Positions 36,331-48,849 are shown, numbered from the stretch's first letter. The stretch: DNA of 64,000 bases from Proteles cristata cristata (GCA_017311185.1 JAESUZ010005101.1:310001-374000); one strand, 5' to 3'. The notes: generated by a model from the sequence alone, not told the origin. Numbers and translations are program-made.

Positions 36331-37374
36331 GGCAGTGCCAGCGTCACTGCATAAAGCCTCACAGTCTCACTGCACCACGGTGAGGGGGGCCCTTCTTGGA
36401 GAGCACACGGTGACACAAATGACGACTCCTAGCGTCGCACAGTATGACAGCTCCAAGGAGAGGAAGTCCACTGCTTTCCGAAACATAAGGCACAAGAGTA
36501 TGTGCTCGTCAACACTGCTGAGTGAGTGGCTGAGACCGAGATCACAAGACACATCAAATGTAGCTTAACCACTGAGGTCCCCAACCAGGTTACCACCCCC
36601 CAAACCAACACTGCCGAAGGTAAAATCTAAATCACTGTCAACCTCAAGGTAAGGGCTGCTGTGGTTACTCAGTACATTCAAGTATCTCCGTCTTATCTTC
36701 TCCCTATCAGCTTCTCATATATTTTTTCTAAATGCTAACAGTGAATTCAAAAGATTTCCCTCTGAGCCCTTGATAATAGCAGAATACATCTGGAAATGGA
36801 TGTGGCATTCTTGCCAGAGACACGAAGAATTATAGCGAGAGCCAGATATAAAAATCTCCCCAGAAGAGTGGACTGAAATGCAAATTAATGCAGTCCATTT
36901 TTTTCTATTTTAGTGAGCATGTTCACAAGGACGTTAGGATTCTGTCCTCAGAACAACACTCCCCAACTTTCAACGGCCTGCTCAGCAGAGAGAAAAAACT
37001 TCATGCTGGCCTTTGGGAAACAGCTATGGTATCTTGGATGAGAGGGAAATGAAGAAAAATAAACTTAAGGAACACATCCCTATTCTCTTTAGAAGGTCAA
37101 AGTCTATCATTCCATAGATGGGAGCATGGTCCTAAGTAAGAGAACCTTCTACCTCTAACTGGCTTTAACAAACAGCTGGAGGTGGAGGTAGGCTTCACGG
37201 AGGAGAAATTCTTCCTCAGCCATGTGACATCACTACTTCCCTAATCCCTTCAGTTGACATCTGCCTTCTGTTAAGTGACAGTTGCCTGTCTTGGTGAAAG
37301 AAAAGGGAGCAGAGAAACAAAAATGAGTAGTTGTGAAGCGACTGGTAAAATCTATGAAACCTCAGAGGCACTGT
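36331..37374. other. Unique sequence, nothing recognised
   Basis: No recognisable gene; overlapping short ORFs on both strands at 36140-36611 lack domains. Confidence 0.45.
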
Positions 37375-37908
37375 GGTTGGAAGAAAATTGGTCCCCCAAA
37401 GATGGCTGTGTCCTAATCCCCAGAACCTGTGACTTTATTGTGATTAGGCCAACGCCGTAGGCCAACGCCGTGTGTTTGGGAGGTGTGGGGGTATCAAAGG
37501 TACAGGTGAAATTAAGGTTGCTAATCAGCTGGCCTTAAAACAGGATTATCCCGGATTATCTGGTGGGCCCAGGGGAATCACAGGGGTCGTTCAAATGCAA
37601 GTGGGAGCTAGAAAAACTGATGTCTGAATGACAGAATGTGAGAAAGACTGTCCTGGCTTTGCTGGCTTTGGAGACGGCAAGAGCCCACTGGCCGAAGAAT
37701 GCTACTGGCCTCTAGAATCTCAAGAAGGGCAGATGACAGATTCTGCCCCAGAGCCTCCAGGAAGAAGGCCGCCCTGCTGACACTTCAATGTTGGCCTCTG
37801 GAGACCAAAGTTGGGCTTCTGACCTCTGAACTCGTAAGATAAATCTGTCATTTTAAGGCACTAAATCTGTGGGAATTTGTTACAGCAGCAACAGGAAACG
37901 AATATAGA
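37375..37908 (-). mobile_element. MLT1-type LTR (solo, reverse)
   Basis: Reads as the reverse of an MLT1-family LTR: 'CCCCCAAAGATGGCTGTGTCCTAATCCCC', 'ATTATCTGGTGGGCCC', 'TGGCCTCTAGAATCTCAAG', 'AGAGCCTCCAGGAAGAAGG', 'AATTTGTTACAGCAGCAACAGG' (parts). Contains a 13-bp tandem duplication GGCCAACGCCGTA at about 37448. No internal retroviral genes. Confidence 0.8.
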
Positions 37909-38169
37909 CAATTTCACGAGGAAAAAAGAGACATTCATTCTCTAATTTCTACAGCATGTGGACATTTATCCCCGAAGGAGAGCCGAGAGGGCCGTGGGCC
38001 ACCACGGCTGATGTGGCCATTTCCCCATTCCCCACCCCCCCCAAGCTATGTATCATGAAACATTCCACTTAAAGGCTATTTATTTCACAGAAATGATCTG
38101 AAACACATTCAAATTGGTGTTGCCTTTTGAGGCTTTCTGCATCCCAGATTCATCACATTTTTGAGTCTC

Positions 38170-38315
38170 AAATGGACCTCAGTGAACATATGGTCCATTC
38201 CCTGTAACTAATTTATAAATGAAGACCTCCAGGCCCGTGGTACTAAACTCCATATCATGCAGCTAATCACAGAGCCAATATGAGTCTGCTCTTCCTCAAG
38301 CCAGCTCTCTTCCAA
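38170..38315 (-). repeat. Possible MIR fragment
   Basis: 'TTTATAAATGAAGACCTCCAGGCCCG...ATGCAGCTAATCACAGAGCC' resembles a diverged reverse MIR. Flanking 37909-38169 and 38316-38425 show nothing recognisable. Confidence 0.4.
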
Positions 38316-38425
38316 TTCCCTATGCAACTAATCACTAGGATTCAGTGCCATGCATAAAACTAACATGGTACTTGAAACTGTGTAACGGAAGTGGATTTTT
38401 AAAATTTCGTTTAATTAAAAAAGCA

Positions 38426-38633
38426 TTTTTAACATTTATTTATTTTTGAGAGCGAGAGACAGAGCACAAGTGGGGGAGGGGCAGAGAGAGAGAGGGAGAC
38501 ACAGAATCCGAAGCAGGCTCCAGGCTCTGAGCTGTCAGCACAGAACCTGACACAGGGCTCAAACCCACAAACTGTGAAATTATGACTTGAGGCAAAGTTG
38601 GATGCTTACAAGACTGAGCCAGCCAGGCACCCC
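38426..38633 (-). repeat. CanSINE
   Basis: Reverse copy with TTTTTAACATTTATTTATTT side and GACTGAGCCAGCCAGGCACC end; moderately diverged. Confidence 0.94.
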
Positions 38634-39189
38634 TAATTATACCTAATTTTATTTTAAGAAGTTTTTAAAACTCTGCTGGTTTCTGTTACTGGGAAACTTT
38701 TACATATGTTGGGGAGCACCTCGGAATTGGAGCCCCTGGGATTGGGAGTCTACTTTCTCAATTGAAAGCTTATTAAGTCTCAATAAAGACCCAATATTTC
38801 TGATGAAAATCCTGTATCGGAATGTGTTCTCAGTAAAATACATTTGGAAATACATATAAAAATATATAAAATGTATCATTAAGTTTTCATGTGGCTGTTG
38901 AAATATTATTTTTGATGTATTAGATGAAACGTGGCTACTATAAAATTTTAAATGATCTAAGTGCCCCTCACTGTATTTTCTATCAGATAGTGCTGTTCTA
39001 AAGGAATAAATTGCAACACTTGTGTATTTTAACCTGAAATTCTAGAAAATGGAAACACAGGAAAAATACAAGCTATCTGCTTGATGTAAAGAAGAAATTA
39101 TAGAGGGAACACGTGGGAGAGGTCCATACATGCACACGATCAGAATCTCCAAACTTTGTAAAAAGGTCCAAGATACAAGAAAATTCTTT
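38634..39189. other. Unique AT-rich sequence, nothing recognised
   Basis: No ORF or repeat recognised. Confidence 0.5.
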
Positions 39190-39190
39190 C

Positions 39191-39410
39191 CATTCATTCA
39201 TTCATTTCATTCATTCATTCGTTCAATTGGAGAGTGAGCGAGTGAGCACATGAGCGGGGAGAGGGGCAGAGGGAGAGGGAGAAAATCTCAAGCAGGCACC
39301 ACACTGAGTGCAGAGCCCGATGTGGGGCTCGGTCCCACAACCCTGGGATCAGAGCCTGAGCTGGAAATCACGAGTAGGACGCTCACCGAGTTGAGCCACC
39401 CATGTGTCCC
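39191..39410 (-). repeat. CanSINE with (ATTC)n tail
   Basis: Reverse, old copy (GAGTTGAGCCACCCATGTGT end). The A-tail side has become an (ATTC)n microsatellite at 39191-39220. Confidence 0.9.
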
Positions 39411-40501
39411 TAATTTTATTTTTAATCAACTGGAATACAGGATGCTTGGCCCTCCCCCAAAATGTTACAAAATTACTCTGCTTAAAACTTCCCTTATTTG
39501 TTAGTTGGTTTGTAATTTACAGACGACCTTGTAAAACAACCATAAACTATGAAGGAATACATCAAAGCAAAGCAGCCGCTATACATATTTTTAGAAATCT
39601 ATTTCCTCCACAAATGTGTCACACTGACAAAATGAAAATACCAGCAATTCACAATTTCTTCACATTAAATTTCTAATTCAAGTGCTCCCACCGCCCCCTT
39701 TTTTGGCTTTGGTAATGGATCAGCTATAAGTTTTTAGAACTAATATTATATCACAGCGGGAGATATGCTGATCTGGCAAAGAGGCTCTTAAAAATATTTT
39801 GTAAAATATCACACGGCCAAAGGCCCTAAAAAAAAATCCCTGGAATTTGGCTTAGGAGTAAGACAATTTATCTCCTCTCCTTCTTCACGCTACTCTTTCT
39901 GTACATGCAGGTAATATCTCCAGGTGTCAGACGACTTATGGAAGATGTCAAAGCAAAATCTACATGGTGGCTCAGAGAGTGTGGCCAGCTTTCAAAAGCC
40001 ACCAGGTTGTTCAGAGGAAAGGAGTGTTTTATTCAGGAGACCCTGAGCCTCGCAGAGGTCACGTGGGGTAATCTCAGCTTTACTCTCCAGGCTCTCTGAG
40101 GATACCTGGGTTCGGGAATGTTCCAGGACGGTGGTGGACCGTGCTGAGGGCAGCCCCTGGGACTCATCCTCAGGACTCTGGCCATCTGTAAGGCTGCACG
40201 GATTATCTCTCAGCCCAGAGTCCCACAGCCCAACCATCCTGTTTTCCTATTTAAACGCTCCGCATCAAGGAGAATTTTAGGTGAAAAAACCTGTATATAC
40301 CATATAACAATTATGCGGACAAAGGAAAAACTATTGTATATGCCAACAATGGTTACTTCTACGCGTAGGATTATATTCCTTACACTTCTCAGTATTTTCC
40401 ACATGTTGGGAGCAGACACTTGAATTATTTACACATGCCAATATTCCTTTTTTTTTTTTTTTCCATATAGGTAGGAGGAGTGTTAAAAAATAAAGAATTC
40501 A
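39411..40501. other. Unique sequence, nothing recognised
   Basis: No gene recognised; T run at 40448-40462. Confidence 0.45.
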
Positions 40502-40711
40502 GGGGCACCTGGGTAGCTCCAGCATCCAACTCTTGATTTTGGCTCAGGTCATGATCTCACGGTTTGTGACTTCAAGCCCCACATTGGGCTCTGTGCTGAG
40601 AGTGGAGAGCCTGCCTGGGATTCTCTCCTTCCCTCTCTGTATCTTCCCTGCTAACCCCCCCTCCCCCCACACACACTCTGTCTCTCTCAAAATAAATAAA
40701 TAAACTTAAAA
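40502..40711 (+). repeat. CanSINE, 'TCTTGATTT' head subtype
   Basis: GGGGCACCTGGGTAGCTCCA head with CAACTCTTGATTTTGGC; C-rich middle; AAATAAAGAATTC / AAATAAAGAGTCC at the two ends. Confidence 0.94.
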
Positions 40712-41028
40712 AAATAAAGAGTCCATATTATTAAAGTACTTGAATATATCTTGAATTAGCATGCTCCTTTGACATTAGCACATAATACATTAACACAGAA
40801 TACATAAACTGCTTGTGACATCATTAAACAGAAGTATACTCATAAATGTGCTTTCAAAAGTAGCATACTGATCACCCAAAAAATAACACCAGTACAAAAC
40901 CAAAAATGGGTTCTTTAGGAAAGCAGTCTCCAAAGTAAGACACAATAAACTAAAATTTGTTTCTTTGATGTAGGAGTGAAATTTAAACTGTTGAATTATG
41001 TAGTGCATCTAAGGTCTTAATACTGAAT
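40712..41028. other. Unique AT-rich sequence, nothing recognised
   Basis: No gene or nameable repeat. The similar stretch at 41244-41559 is also featureless. Confidence 0.45.
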
Positions 41029-41243
41029 GGGTGTGCCTGGGTGGCTCAGTCGGTTAAGCATCCAACTTCAGCTCAGGTTGTGAACTTGTGGTCTATGAGT
41101 GCGAGCCCCATGTCAAGTTCTGGGCTGACAGCTCAGAGCCTGGAGCCTGCTTTGGATTCTGTGTCTCCCTCTCTCTCTGCCCCTCCCCTGCTCATGCTCT
41201 GTCTCTCGGAAATAAATAAATATTTAAAAAATCTTTTAAAAAT
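41029..41243 (+). repeat. CanSINE
   Basis: GGGTGTGCCTGGGTGGCTCA head; tail CGGAAATAAATAAATATTT. Confidence 0.95.
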
Positions 41244-41831
41244 AATATTGTATACAAAATTCAGGCTTTGCCTTATAGGAATTTTTAAATCCACTCTTTT
41301 AATTTGAGTGTGATGTCATTTCTTACAGTTTTTTTTTTCAAGTTCAGCAGAGCACAGTGTCTGAGTACAAATCACTTAGAATCTAAAATAAAAGGTATAT
41401 CTTTACACAATTGGTGTGTCACCTTTTTAGTTACAGAACTCCAGGCAAATGTAGTTACCATTTTCACACAGTTTAACTGTTAAACATCAAGAACACACAC
41501 CAATAACCTATTATTAACTATACAGTATTTGAAAAAGAAAGCGACTAGACCTGCCAAAGTCCTGTGAGAAGACATCCACAAATCACATATGCTGGTGAAA
41601 TGCTAGTGACATTCCCTTTAAAGTCAAAAAGTCAGGATGCCTCCTATCACCTCTGTTACTTGCATACTTTTCTACAAGTTTTAGCAGAACAGTACAAAAT
41701 TATAAGCAATGGGAAATGGAAGATAAAATTAACAGTATTTGGAAACAATAATCAATCCACTTATCAAATTCAGTAGAATCACCTGGAAAAAAAAAAATCA
41801 GAGCCCAAACATAAAACTCAATCATCTCCTA

Positions 41832-42046
41832 GGGCGCCTGGTGGCTCAGTCAGTTAAACGTCCAACTCTAGATTTTAGCTCAGGTCATGATCTCACAGTT
41901 TGTGGGTTCAAGCCCTGCATCAGGCTCCTCGCTGACAGCATGGCACCTGCTTGGGATTCTTTGTCTCCCTCTCTGTCTGCCCCTCCTTCGTTCTCTTTCT
42001 TCGTCTCCCTCTCTCTCAAAATAAATAAATAAACATTTTTTTAAAA
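41832..42046 (+). repeat. CanSINE, 'TCTTGATTT'-like head subtype
   Basis: GGGCGCCTGGTGGCTCAGTC head with CAACTCTAGATTTTAGC; tail AAAATAAATAAATAAACATT. Inserted in the old LINE. Confidence 0.95.
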
Positions 42047-43161
42047 GATCAATGGTTTCCTTAAGTTTCAGAAATAACCCACGAGAAATAATAGTGGAGG
42101 TAAAGCTCAAATTTATCAAGGAAAAAAAGATACCAAACAAATAGGAATACATTTAAAGAGAGAAAAACAGAACCTAAATAAAACCATGTCACTTTAGTGT
42201 GGGACACAGGTGAAGGCTAGAATCCATGAAATCAAGGGCCATCCTTCACAAGGTGCAAGCTCAAGTGTAAAGACCATATTTCTCCCCAAAGAAATTCGGA
42301 AATGAAATTCTGTTCCAATTATTACCTCACTGGAAGTTTCCTTTAGAACTTATTAAAATTACCCTACATTTCCGTTAGAGGAATTGTCAAGAATACTCAA
42401 TAAATTTGGCAGGGGGAAGGTCAGGAGGATGAGTAACTATTGCAGTACCCGACACGTCACCCAAATATGCTCTAAAGCTAAAGGAACTGAAACGTGTCTG
42501 TCCTTAGTAGCAAAGTGTTCAAGAACAGTCCAGAATTAACCATTTGACATTTCAAGTCAATGCTAAAAAGATCAACGATTAAATCGGGTCGCTTACCTGG
42601 CTATTCCCTTTGGAAAGGATAAATTTGATTCCCATCTCTTACCTTTCCCAAAAAGAAATTTTAGATGCAAAAACTTTCAAATGTGAAAAAGGAAATCACA
42701 TAAGTGCTAGAAGAAAATTACAGTACTACTTATATAATAATGGGGTGGAAAAGACCTGCCTAAGCATGACAAAGGCCGAATTTATGTAGAAAAATGTTAC
42801 TCGATTTGACAGTACAAAAAATCTTTGAGAAAAGTAAAACTACTCAACACAAAACCAAAAGGCAGGCAAACTGAACATATCACAGAAAGGGAGTTCATGA
42901 CCTTAACCAATAAGGAGTTCTTGTGAATTAACTTAAAATTTTGCTTTTAGAAACAGGCAAGTGACATATGACAATTTATGAAGAAATCATATAGCCAAAA
43001 ATATTCAAACCTACCTAAAATCAAGTACATGCCCATTAAAGCATTACACAGTGTTTTTGTTATCAGTGTGTTAACAATTCTTAAAAAGTGATCACAACAA
43101 ATGTTTTCAAACAAGCAGGAAATGGGCTTATGTCCATTGCTGGACTAAAACCTAGATCCGA

Positions 43162-43400
43162 GGGGTGACTGGGTGGCTCAGTTGGTTAAGCATCCGACTT
43201 CAGCTCAGGTCATGATCTCACAGTTCGTGGGTTCAAGCCCCGCATCAGGCTCTGTGCTGACAGCCAGCTCAGAGCCTGGAGCCTGCTTCAGATTCTGTGT
43301 CTCCCTCTCTCTCTGCCCCTCCCCTGCTCATGCTATCCCTCTCTCTCTCTCTCTCTCAGAAATAAAACATTAAATAAATAAAACATTAAAAAAATTTTTA
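43162..43400 (+). repeat. CanSINE with target-site duplication
   Basis: GGGGTGACTGGGTGGCTCAG head; tail with two AATAAAACATTAAA units. Flanked by AACCTAGATCCGA / AACTTAGATTGA. Confidence 0.95.
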
Positions 43401-43720
43401 ACTTAGATTGATTTAATCTTTGTAGAGAGAAATCTGACCATGTACATTAAGGAAAAAAAAACTATCATTCTGTAACCTCAATGGATTCAGTAACTGCATT
43501 TCCAGGAATTTATCCCATGGAAAGGACTGTAGATGTTTAAAGCTTATTTACAGGATTTATAACACTTGATGATTAAATTACATTTCTAACACTAAAAATC
43601 TGTACTCAGTATAATATGTCCATTAAAAATGCAATTAGTAAAAAAGTTACAGAAGACTAGTGACAGAAAATATATACATTCCATCTTAGATTTTATTAGA
43701 TATCATTTATTATTATTTAG

Positions 43721-43777
43721 TGTGTGTGTGTATATGTATACATACACACACACACACAAATATATATGTATGTATAT
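43721..43777. repeat. (TG)n-TATA-(CA)n near-palindrome microsatellite
   Basis: TG repeats, then TATATGTATACATA, then CA repeats and a TATATGTATG tract. The centre is GTATAC at 43736-43741, and the arms pair with a single 2-bp slip. Confidence 0.9.
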
Positions 43778-43779
43778 CT

Positions 43780-43862
43780 TAAAGTAAACCCTATACCTGA
43801 TGTGGGTCTCAAACTCACGAACTTGAGATCTCAGTCACTGACTGAGCCAGGCTGCCACCACC
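43780..43862 (-). repeat. CanSINE remnant
   Basis: Only the head end survives in reverse: 'CCTGATGTGGGTCTCAAACTCACGAAC...GACTGAGCCAGGCTG'. The microsatellite beside it probably grew from its tail region. Confidence 0.75.
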
Positions 43863-44449
43863 CATCTTAAATTCTTAAGAAGCAGATTCCAAAGCAGCAT
43901 GTTTCCTGTGATTCATTTTTTGTTGTTTTCTTTGTTACACTGAACTTAAAATACAGCAGAATCCTTGTCTACACTCCAGGTATGACCCTCTGCCACTCCT
44001 TCCCTGGCAATATTAATTCCTTCTATATCCTTTCTCGATCATTATCATAAAAACAGTATGAAGAGCAGTTCGGATTTATAAACAGAACCTGCAATCCCCC
44101 TCATCTTTAAGTCAGCCCCAAGCCAACCCCCCAGCTAATGACTGACAGTGCTGGTGGAATCCAAAGGAGCCTCAGAAGGATGTCTCGTTCAGTCCCTGGC
44201 CATTAGAGCATGGAAGCACTACTCCTCCCACTTGATAGGTGAGCTAGCACAAACTTGGAGAAGAACTGGCTAAAACACCCATTGGATACGCAGCGGCAAA
44301 AAGAAGGGATGAAACCTGCGTCTTAAGTTCCTAGAAACATAATTTTCTACAGGATCGGGTTCCCAGAATCACAGAGAGAAAGAAAGGAGGAAAAAAGGAA
44401 ACCAATCATACTCCAATGCCATGGCTGATGGATTACCTACAGATGTTTT
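43863..44449. other. Unique sequence with possible MIR trace
   Basis: No gene recognised. 44170-44330 faintly resembles a reverse MIR ('CCACTTGATAGGTGAGC', 'GGATGAAACCTGCGTC'). Confidence 0.4.
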
Positions 44450-45315
44450 CACCGACATTAAGTTAAGAGACAGCATCTTGGCAACACAGGCAACCTTGTA
44501 CACTGTTGGTGGGATTGCAATGTGGTGCGGCCTCTATGGAAAACAGTATGAAGGTTCTTCAAGAAAGTAACAAGGACTATAGTAAGGTTCAGCCATTTCA
44601 CTTCCGGGACTATATCTGATGGAAAGAAAACAGTAGGTCAAAGAGACATCGGCACCGCTAAGTTCAAGAGCATTATTTACAATCGCCAAGATATGGAAAC
44701 AACTGAAGTATCCATCAATGAATGGATACAAAGAAAGATACATGCATGTACACACACAATGGAGTATTACTCAGCCATAAAAAGGGGGGAATTCTGCCAT
44801 TTAAGCCAACACAGTGGCACCTTGAGGCATTATGCTAAGTGAAGTTAGGCAAAGACAAATATGTATGATCTCACTTATATGTGATATGTTTAAAAAAAAA
44901 AAAAAAGGAAGAAAAGAAAAACCAAGCTCACAGGAAAGAGATCAGATTTGCGTTTACCACAGCAGGGGGGTGGGGGGTGGGAATGTAGATCTGGATGTAG
45001 GTGGTCAAAAGGTACACACTTCCAGTTTTAAGGCAAGTAAGTACTGGGAAGGTAACGTACAACGTGATGACTAGAGTTAATACCGCCATATGGCATATAT
45101 AAAAGTTGTTAAGAGAGTTTTAACTAAGGCTTCTTATCACAAGGAAAAGGCTGATTTTTTTTCCTTCTGTCTGTAACTATAGGAGATGATGGACATTAAC
45201 TAAACTTATCACTGTAATCATGTCACAGTATATGTAAGTCAAATAATTATATTGCATACCTTAAACTTACATGCTGCTGTATGTCAATCATATCTCAATA
45301 AAACTGGGGGTGGAA
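44450..45315 (+). mobile_element. L1 LINE 3' end
   Basis: Landmarks in order: 'ACTGTTGGTGGGATTGCAATG', 'GAAAACAGTATGAAGGTTC', 'TTTACAATCGCCAAGATATGG', 'AGTATTACTCAGCCATAAAAAG', 'ATGCTAAGTGAAGTTAGGC', and the end 'TCAATCATATCTCAATAAAAC'. 5' truncated, no intact ORF. Confidence 0.88.
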
Positions 45316-45836
45316 CGCAACATGCTGACCTTGCCACTAACTACATGAGTGACCCAACCTCTCTGGTCCCAGGTTACCCAACGGAGAGAAAGGTGAACCT
45401 GAAGATCATGAATATTGTACAGTTCCACGCCATTTCCACTAACACATTCCACCTAAAGTTATGGCAACGTGAAAACAACATACATTCAATTCAATCCTGG
45501 TTTATTGGGCAGCTACTATGGATGAATACTGTGTGGAAACTGCATTGGCTTCTATCAATGTAAACAATGCATCAGGGCTCAATTTTATAAATAAGCTAAC
45601 AGTCCCCACGTGTTCGATATCTGAAACATCAAGCTTTTAATACACCTGTGAAGTTGAAGAAAACCTATTCCATATGTGCCAGTATACGACTGCCCTATTC
45701 TTTAATAATTTTTTTGAAGAGTAGACCAGGAGATGGGGGATCAGGGCTATAGTCCTGGCACTGCGAGAAATACTTTATTTATTTTGAAACTAATTAAGGT
45801 GAAATTCACATAACATAAAGCCAACCGTCAATAAGT
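45316..45836. other. Unique sequence, possible MIR trace
   Basis: 45330-45440 resembles a sense MIR ('CTTGCCACTAACTACATGAGTGACC'). Otherwise nothing recognised. Confidence 0.4.
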
Positions 45837-46067
45837 TTTTTTTTTTTAACATTCATTTATTTTTGAGATAGAGAAACAGAGCATGAGCAGGTTGCGGGGG
45901 GGAGGGGGGTGTGCAGAGAAAGAGAGAGAAGGAGACAGAATCAGAAGCAGGCTCCAGGCTCTGAGCTGTCAGGAGAGAGCCCAACACAGGGGTCGAATTC
46001 CTGGGCCATGAGATCATGACCTGAGCCAAAGTCAGATGCTTAACGAACTGAGCCACCCAGGTGCCCC
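45837..46067 (-). repeat. CanSINE
   Basis: Reverse copy with a G-rich insertion in the middle (45894-45910) and the ACTGAGCCACCCAGGTGCCC end. Confidence 0.95.
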
Positions 46068-46674
46068 TAAACCAATTTAGAGTGAAGGGCTCAGTGGCAC
46101 TTAGCACATCACAGCTGGTGCAACCACAGTGTCCATGACCTGTATGGTTTCCCTGGCAGCACCGCAGCCCATCCCGGGGCTGTCCTGTTCTTGGTTCTGA
46201 CCATTTCCCAATCAAGCCTCTCACTCCCTCAGCAACATCTGCAGTCATTCAGCATCACTGGACAGCTCGTTCTTCTCCATCATTTAATAAATGCCTAGCT
46301 AAGCGTCTACCAGCTAAGTGAATAGCCATACCACTATGCACAAACGTCAATCAGTGGATCCATCCATGACAATGGATTAATCACATTTTTTTAATAGCTG
46401 GATTTTATTACCTGAATTAGGCACCGAGCCTCCCTTCTCTCATTTCAATCTCCATTCAGGTAATTTTGCCCAGAGCATTCCAAGTGTGTCCGGACCCCAA
46501 GCTCACGAAAGGCCCGTTCACAGGCTCTCTACGTAGACTCACTTTGGCAGGCAGGGTTTATTAGAGCAAGGGATGCAAATATTTGAAACAATTACCATTA
46601 CCATGAATATTTACATACTACCGTAGACATTTTCTATGTACTAACTGGAAAATTAAACTGCCAGCATTTGCTGA
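46068..46674. other. Unique sequence, nothing recognised
   Basis: No gene or nameable repeat. Confidence 0.45.
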
Positions 46675-46830
46675 GGATTTATTATGCTTTGGACACATGT
46701 CTAAGTGCTTTCGATGCATTATTTCCTCTCATCCTTACCGAGGTCAAAAGGAGGGCGGGGCTGGGAGACATTAAGTGACTTGCCCAAAGTCATCCCCTAG
46801 ACATGGAGAGAACCAGAATTAAAAAGATAA
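46675..46830 (-). repeat. MIR SINE
   Basis: Reverse MIR: 'GTCTAAGTGCTTTCGATGC', 'GACATTAAGTGACTTGCCCAAAGTCATCCCC', 'GAACCAGAATTAAAA' (parts). Confidence 0.8.
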
Positions 46831-47854
46831 TCTATTTGACGTAAATACCAGTGCTCTGAGCTGCTAGGCAGCTCCGATGAAGAATTCCCACAGCAGCTGG
46901 GATAAACCAAAGCCCCGTGGCTTAACCTTCAAAGACACTCCCAGGCAGCACTGTGCAGAAGGAATGGAGTTTTAGCCCCTTGGGAAGACTCAGGTTTACC
47001 CAACTGTCCATCAGAAGCAGAGGCCATTAGCAAACACTGATTTCGATCCCCAAAGACATTTTCGCTCATCCCTATTAAAAGAGTAAAAAATGTTCCCACC
47101 CTATTCAAGGTCGCATCTTGTCCCCAAGTGCCTATCCAGAACTCCTGATCCCCCATACCCTAGACTGCTTGTTTTCCCAAATTCTTACCACCCTCCAACA
47201 TACCCTACCATTTCCTCATCAGGATGCATATTATTACTCTTCTGCGCTACAACGCACACTCATTGGCAACATTGATTTATTCACGGCCGGCCGTGTCCCC
47301 CGCGCTTAGAGACACAATGGCCTAAACCACAGTTGGAGCACATTCCTCTTCCTTACAAAAGTAGATGATGGTATCTATTCAAAACACTTTCTAGCATTTC
47401 ACCAAAAACTGCTAAACGCTGCTAAATATTTCGCACACTTGAATAGAGACAAAACATGTCTATAAGTGAATTCAGCAGTTACGTCACGAAGGAGAAAGCT
47501 GTAATTACAGAATAATAGAACAATCAGTGACAGATGGAGAGGGGTTTTCTTGTTGTTACAGCTCATGGAGGGGATTATATGAAGAGTTCAGTGAGTGAGC
47601 ACGGCTGACAGGCGATCCAAGCATGTAAGCCGAGCCGTGACGCCTCACCTCTCAGGCAGGGTTGGGGGACTCTGAGGTGGGGGAGGGGAGGGTAATGAAA
47701 GAAGTATATTTCATTTCAAACACTGATCTTTATAATCATAGCTACTGTAAGGAAAGGGTTTTAGAGACCCATTATTTCTAGAATGGAAACTACACACGAT
47801 AGGGTCATAAACTAGTGTGGCAGAGCCTGGGTTAATAATGGTTTTCCTTTATTA
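46831..47854. other. Unique sequence, nothing recognised
   Basis: No recognisable gene. Contains a small CpG-rich spot at 47283-47306 with the palindrome CGGCCGGCCG. Confidence 0.45.
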
Positions 47855-48044
47855 AACACTTTACTAAGGACGAGGCACTATTTTGAGGCCTTTGTGTATA
47901 TTATCTAATGTGAATATCTGCAGAACCGCCCTGTGATGTAGGTACTGGTATTATTTTATAGATCATGAAACTGAGGCTCAGAGATGTTGTCTCACCTAGT
48001 TGGCAACACACAGCTCTTTAGACGGAGCTAAGATCAACTCTGGG
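47855..48044 (-). repeat. MIR SINE
   Basis: Clear reverse MIR: 'AACCGCCCTGTGATGTAGG', 'ATTTTATAGATCATGAAACTGAGGCTCAGAG' (parts), 'GGCAACACACAGCTC'. Confidence 0.88.
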
Positions 48045-48045
48045 T

Positions 48046-48254
48046 TAGTGGCTCTCAGCACAGAGTTATTCTGTCCCCGAGGTGGTAGCTGGCCATGTCA
48101 GGAGACTTTTTTTGTCATCACAACTGGAGGGAAGGTGCTGCCGGTACCTGGTTGGGTAGGAAGGCTTCCAAATAGCCTACAGTGCAAAGCACAGCCCCAT
48201 AACAAAGAAGTATCTGGCCCAGGATGGCAATAGTGTCAAGGCTGACAAACGCTG
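48046..48254 (+). repeat. MER20-like hAT DNA transposon remnant
   Basis: Starts AGTGGCTCTCAGC. Internal 'TGTCATCACAACTGGAGGG', 'CCTACAGTGCAAAGCACAGC', 'ATAACAAAGAAGTATCTGGCCC', 'GGCAATAGTGTCAAGG' follow MER20. Confidence 0.8.
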
Positions 48255-48529
48255 TTCTAGAGTGGAAACTTGCAACTGCTGTACACCAAGTTTGAGGAAG
48301 ACCATCTTTGATGCAAGGAGAGAAAGACGGAAAACTAAGCCCAACATGCCAGTTAAACGCAGCTATACATTAGCTTATCAAAGAAGTATGTTGGTTTCCG
48401 GAGCCCACTGCAACAACGCGCAACTTCCCACCTCTGCAGCCCAGGGGTCCAAAACCAGCACCCCCGGGCTGAAATGCAAGTGCCAGCGGCCGTACTCCCT
48501 CAGAAGGCTCTATGGGAGAAGCTGGCCCT

Positions 48530-48849
48530 TGCTTCTTCCAGCTTCTGGCTGGCACACTAGCGTTGGCACTCACTGGCTGGGGGCCACATCATTTGGTCTC
48601 TGCCTCCGTCTTCACTCCACCTTCTCCTCTCCGTGTCTATGTATGATCGGCTCAGTCTGCGTCCCTCTGTGTCATCCCCTTGCCTCTCTCATTAGAAACA
48701 CAGTGATGGCATGTAGGGATAATCCAGGATAGTCTGCTCATCTCCAAATCCTTAAATTAATCATCACTGCAAAGATTTATTTTCTAAATAACGTAACACA
48801 CATTCCAGAGGCTAGGAGGTGGATATCCCTGAAAGCGATTTTTCAGCTC
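48530..48849 (+). mobile_element. MLT1-type LTR fragment (sense)
   Basis: 'TCTCTGCCTCCGTCTTCACTCC', 'TTCTCCTCTCCGTGTCTATG', 'GGATAATCCAGGATAGTCTGC', 'ATCACTGCAAAGATTTATTTTC', 'CACATTCCAGAGGCTAGGAGG' match the second half of an MLT1 LTR. A 156-codon plus-strand ORF over 48262-48732 is an accident of this repeat. Confidence 0.7.

Larger units (their letters stand above)
41560..43690 (+). repeat. Old LINE (L1/HAL1-like) fragments split by two SINEs
   Basis: RT-region text at 41600-41740 ('CAGGATGCCTCCTATCACC', 'ATGGAAGATAAAATTAACAG'), later ORF2 text at 42700-43100 ('TAGAAGAAAATTACAG', 'CATATAGCCAAAAATATTCAAACC') and 3' text at 43440-43620 ('AGGAATTTATCCCATGG'). Full of stops. Possibly more than one element. 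Confidence 0.55.

Noticed and set aside
37375..37908. Possible endogenous retrovirus
   Set aside because: Only an MLT1-type LTR is visible; no gag, pol or env sequence lies beside it.
48262..48732. 156-codon plus-strand ORF
   Set aside because: It begins at GTG, not ATG, and its second half lies in an MLT1 LTR.
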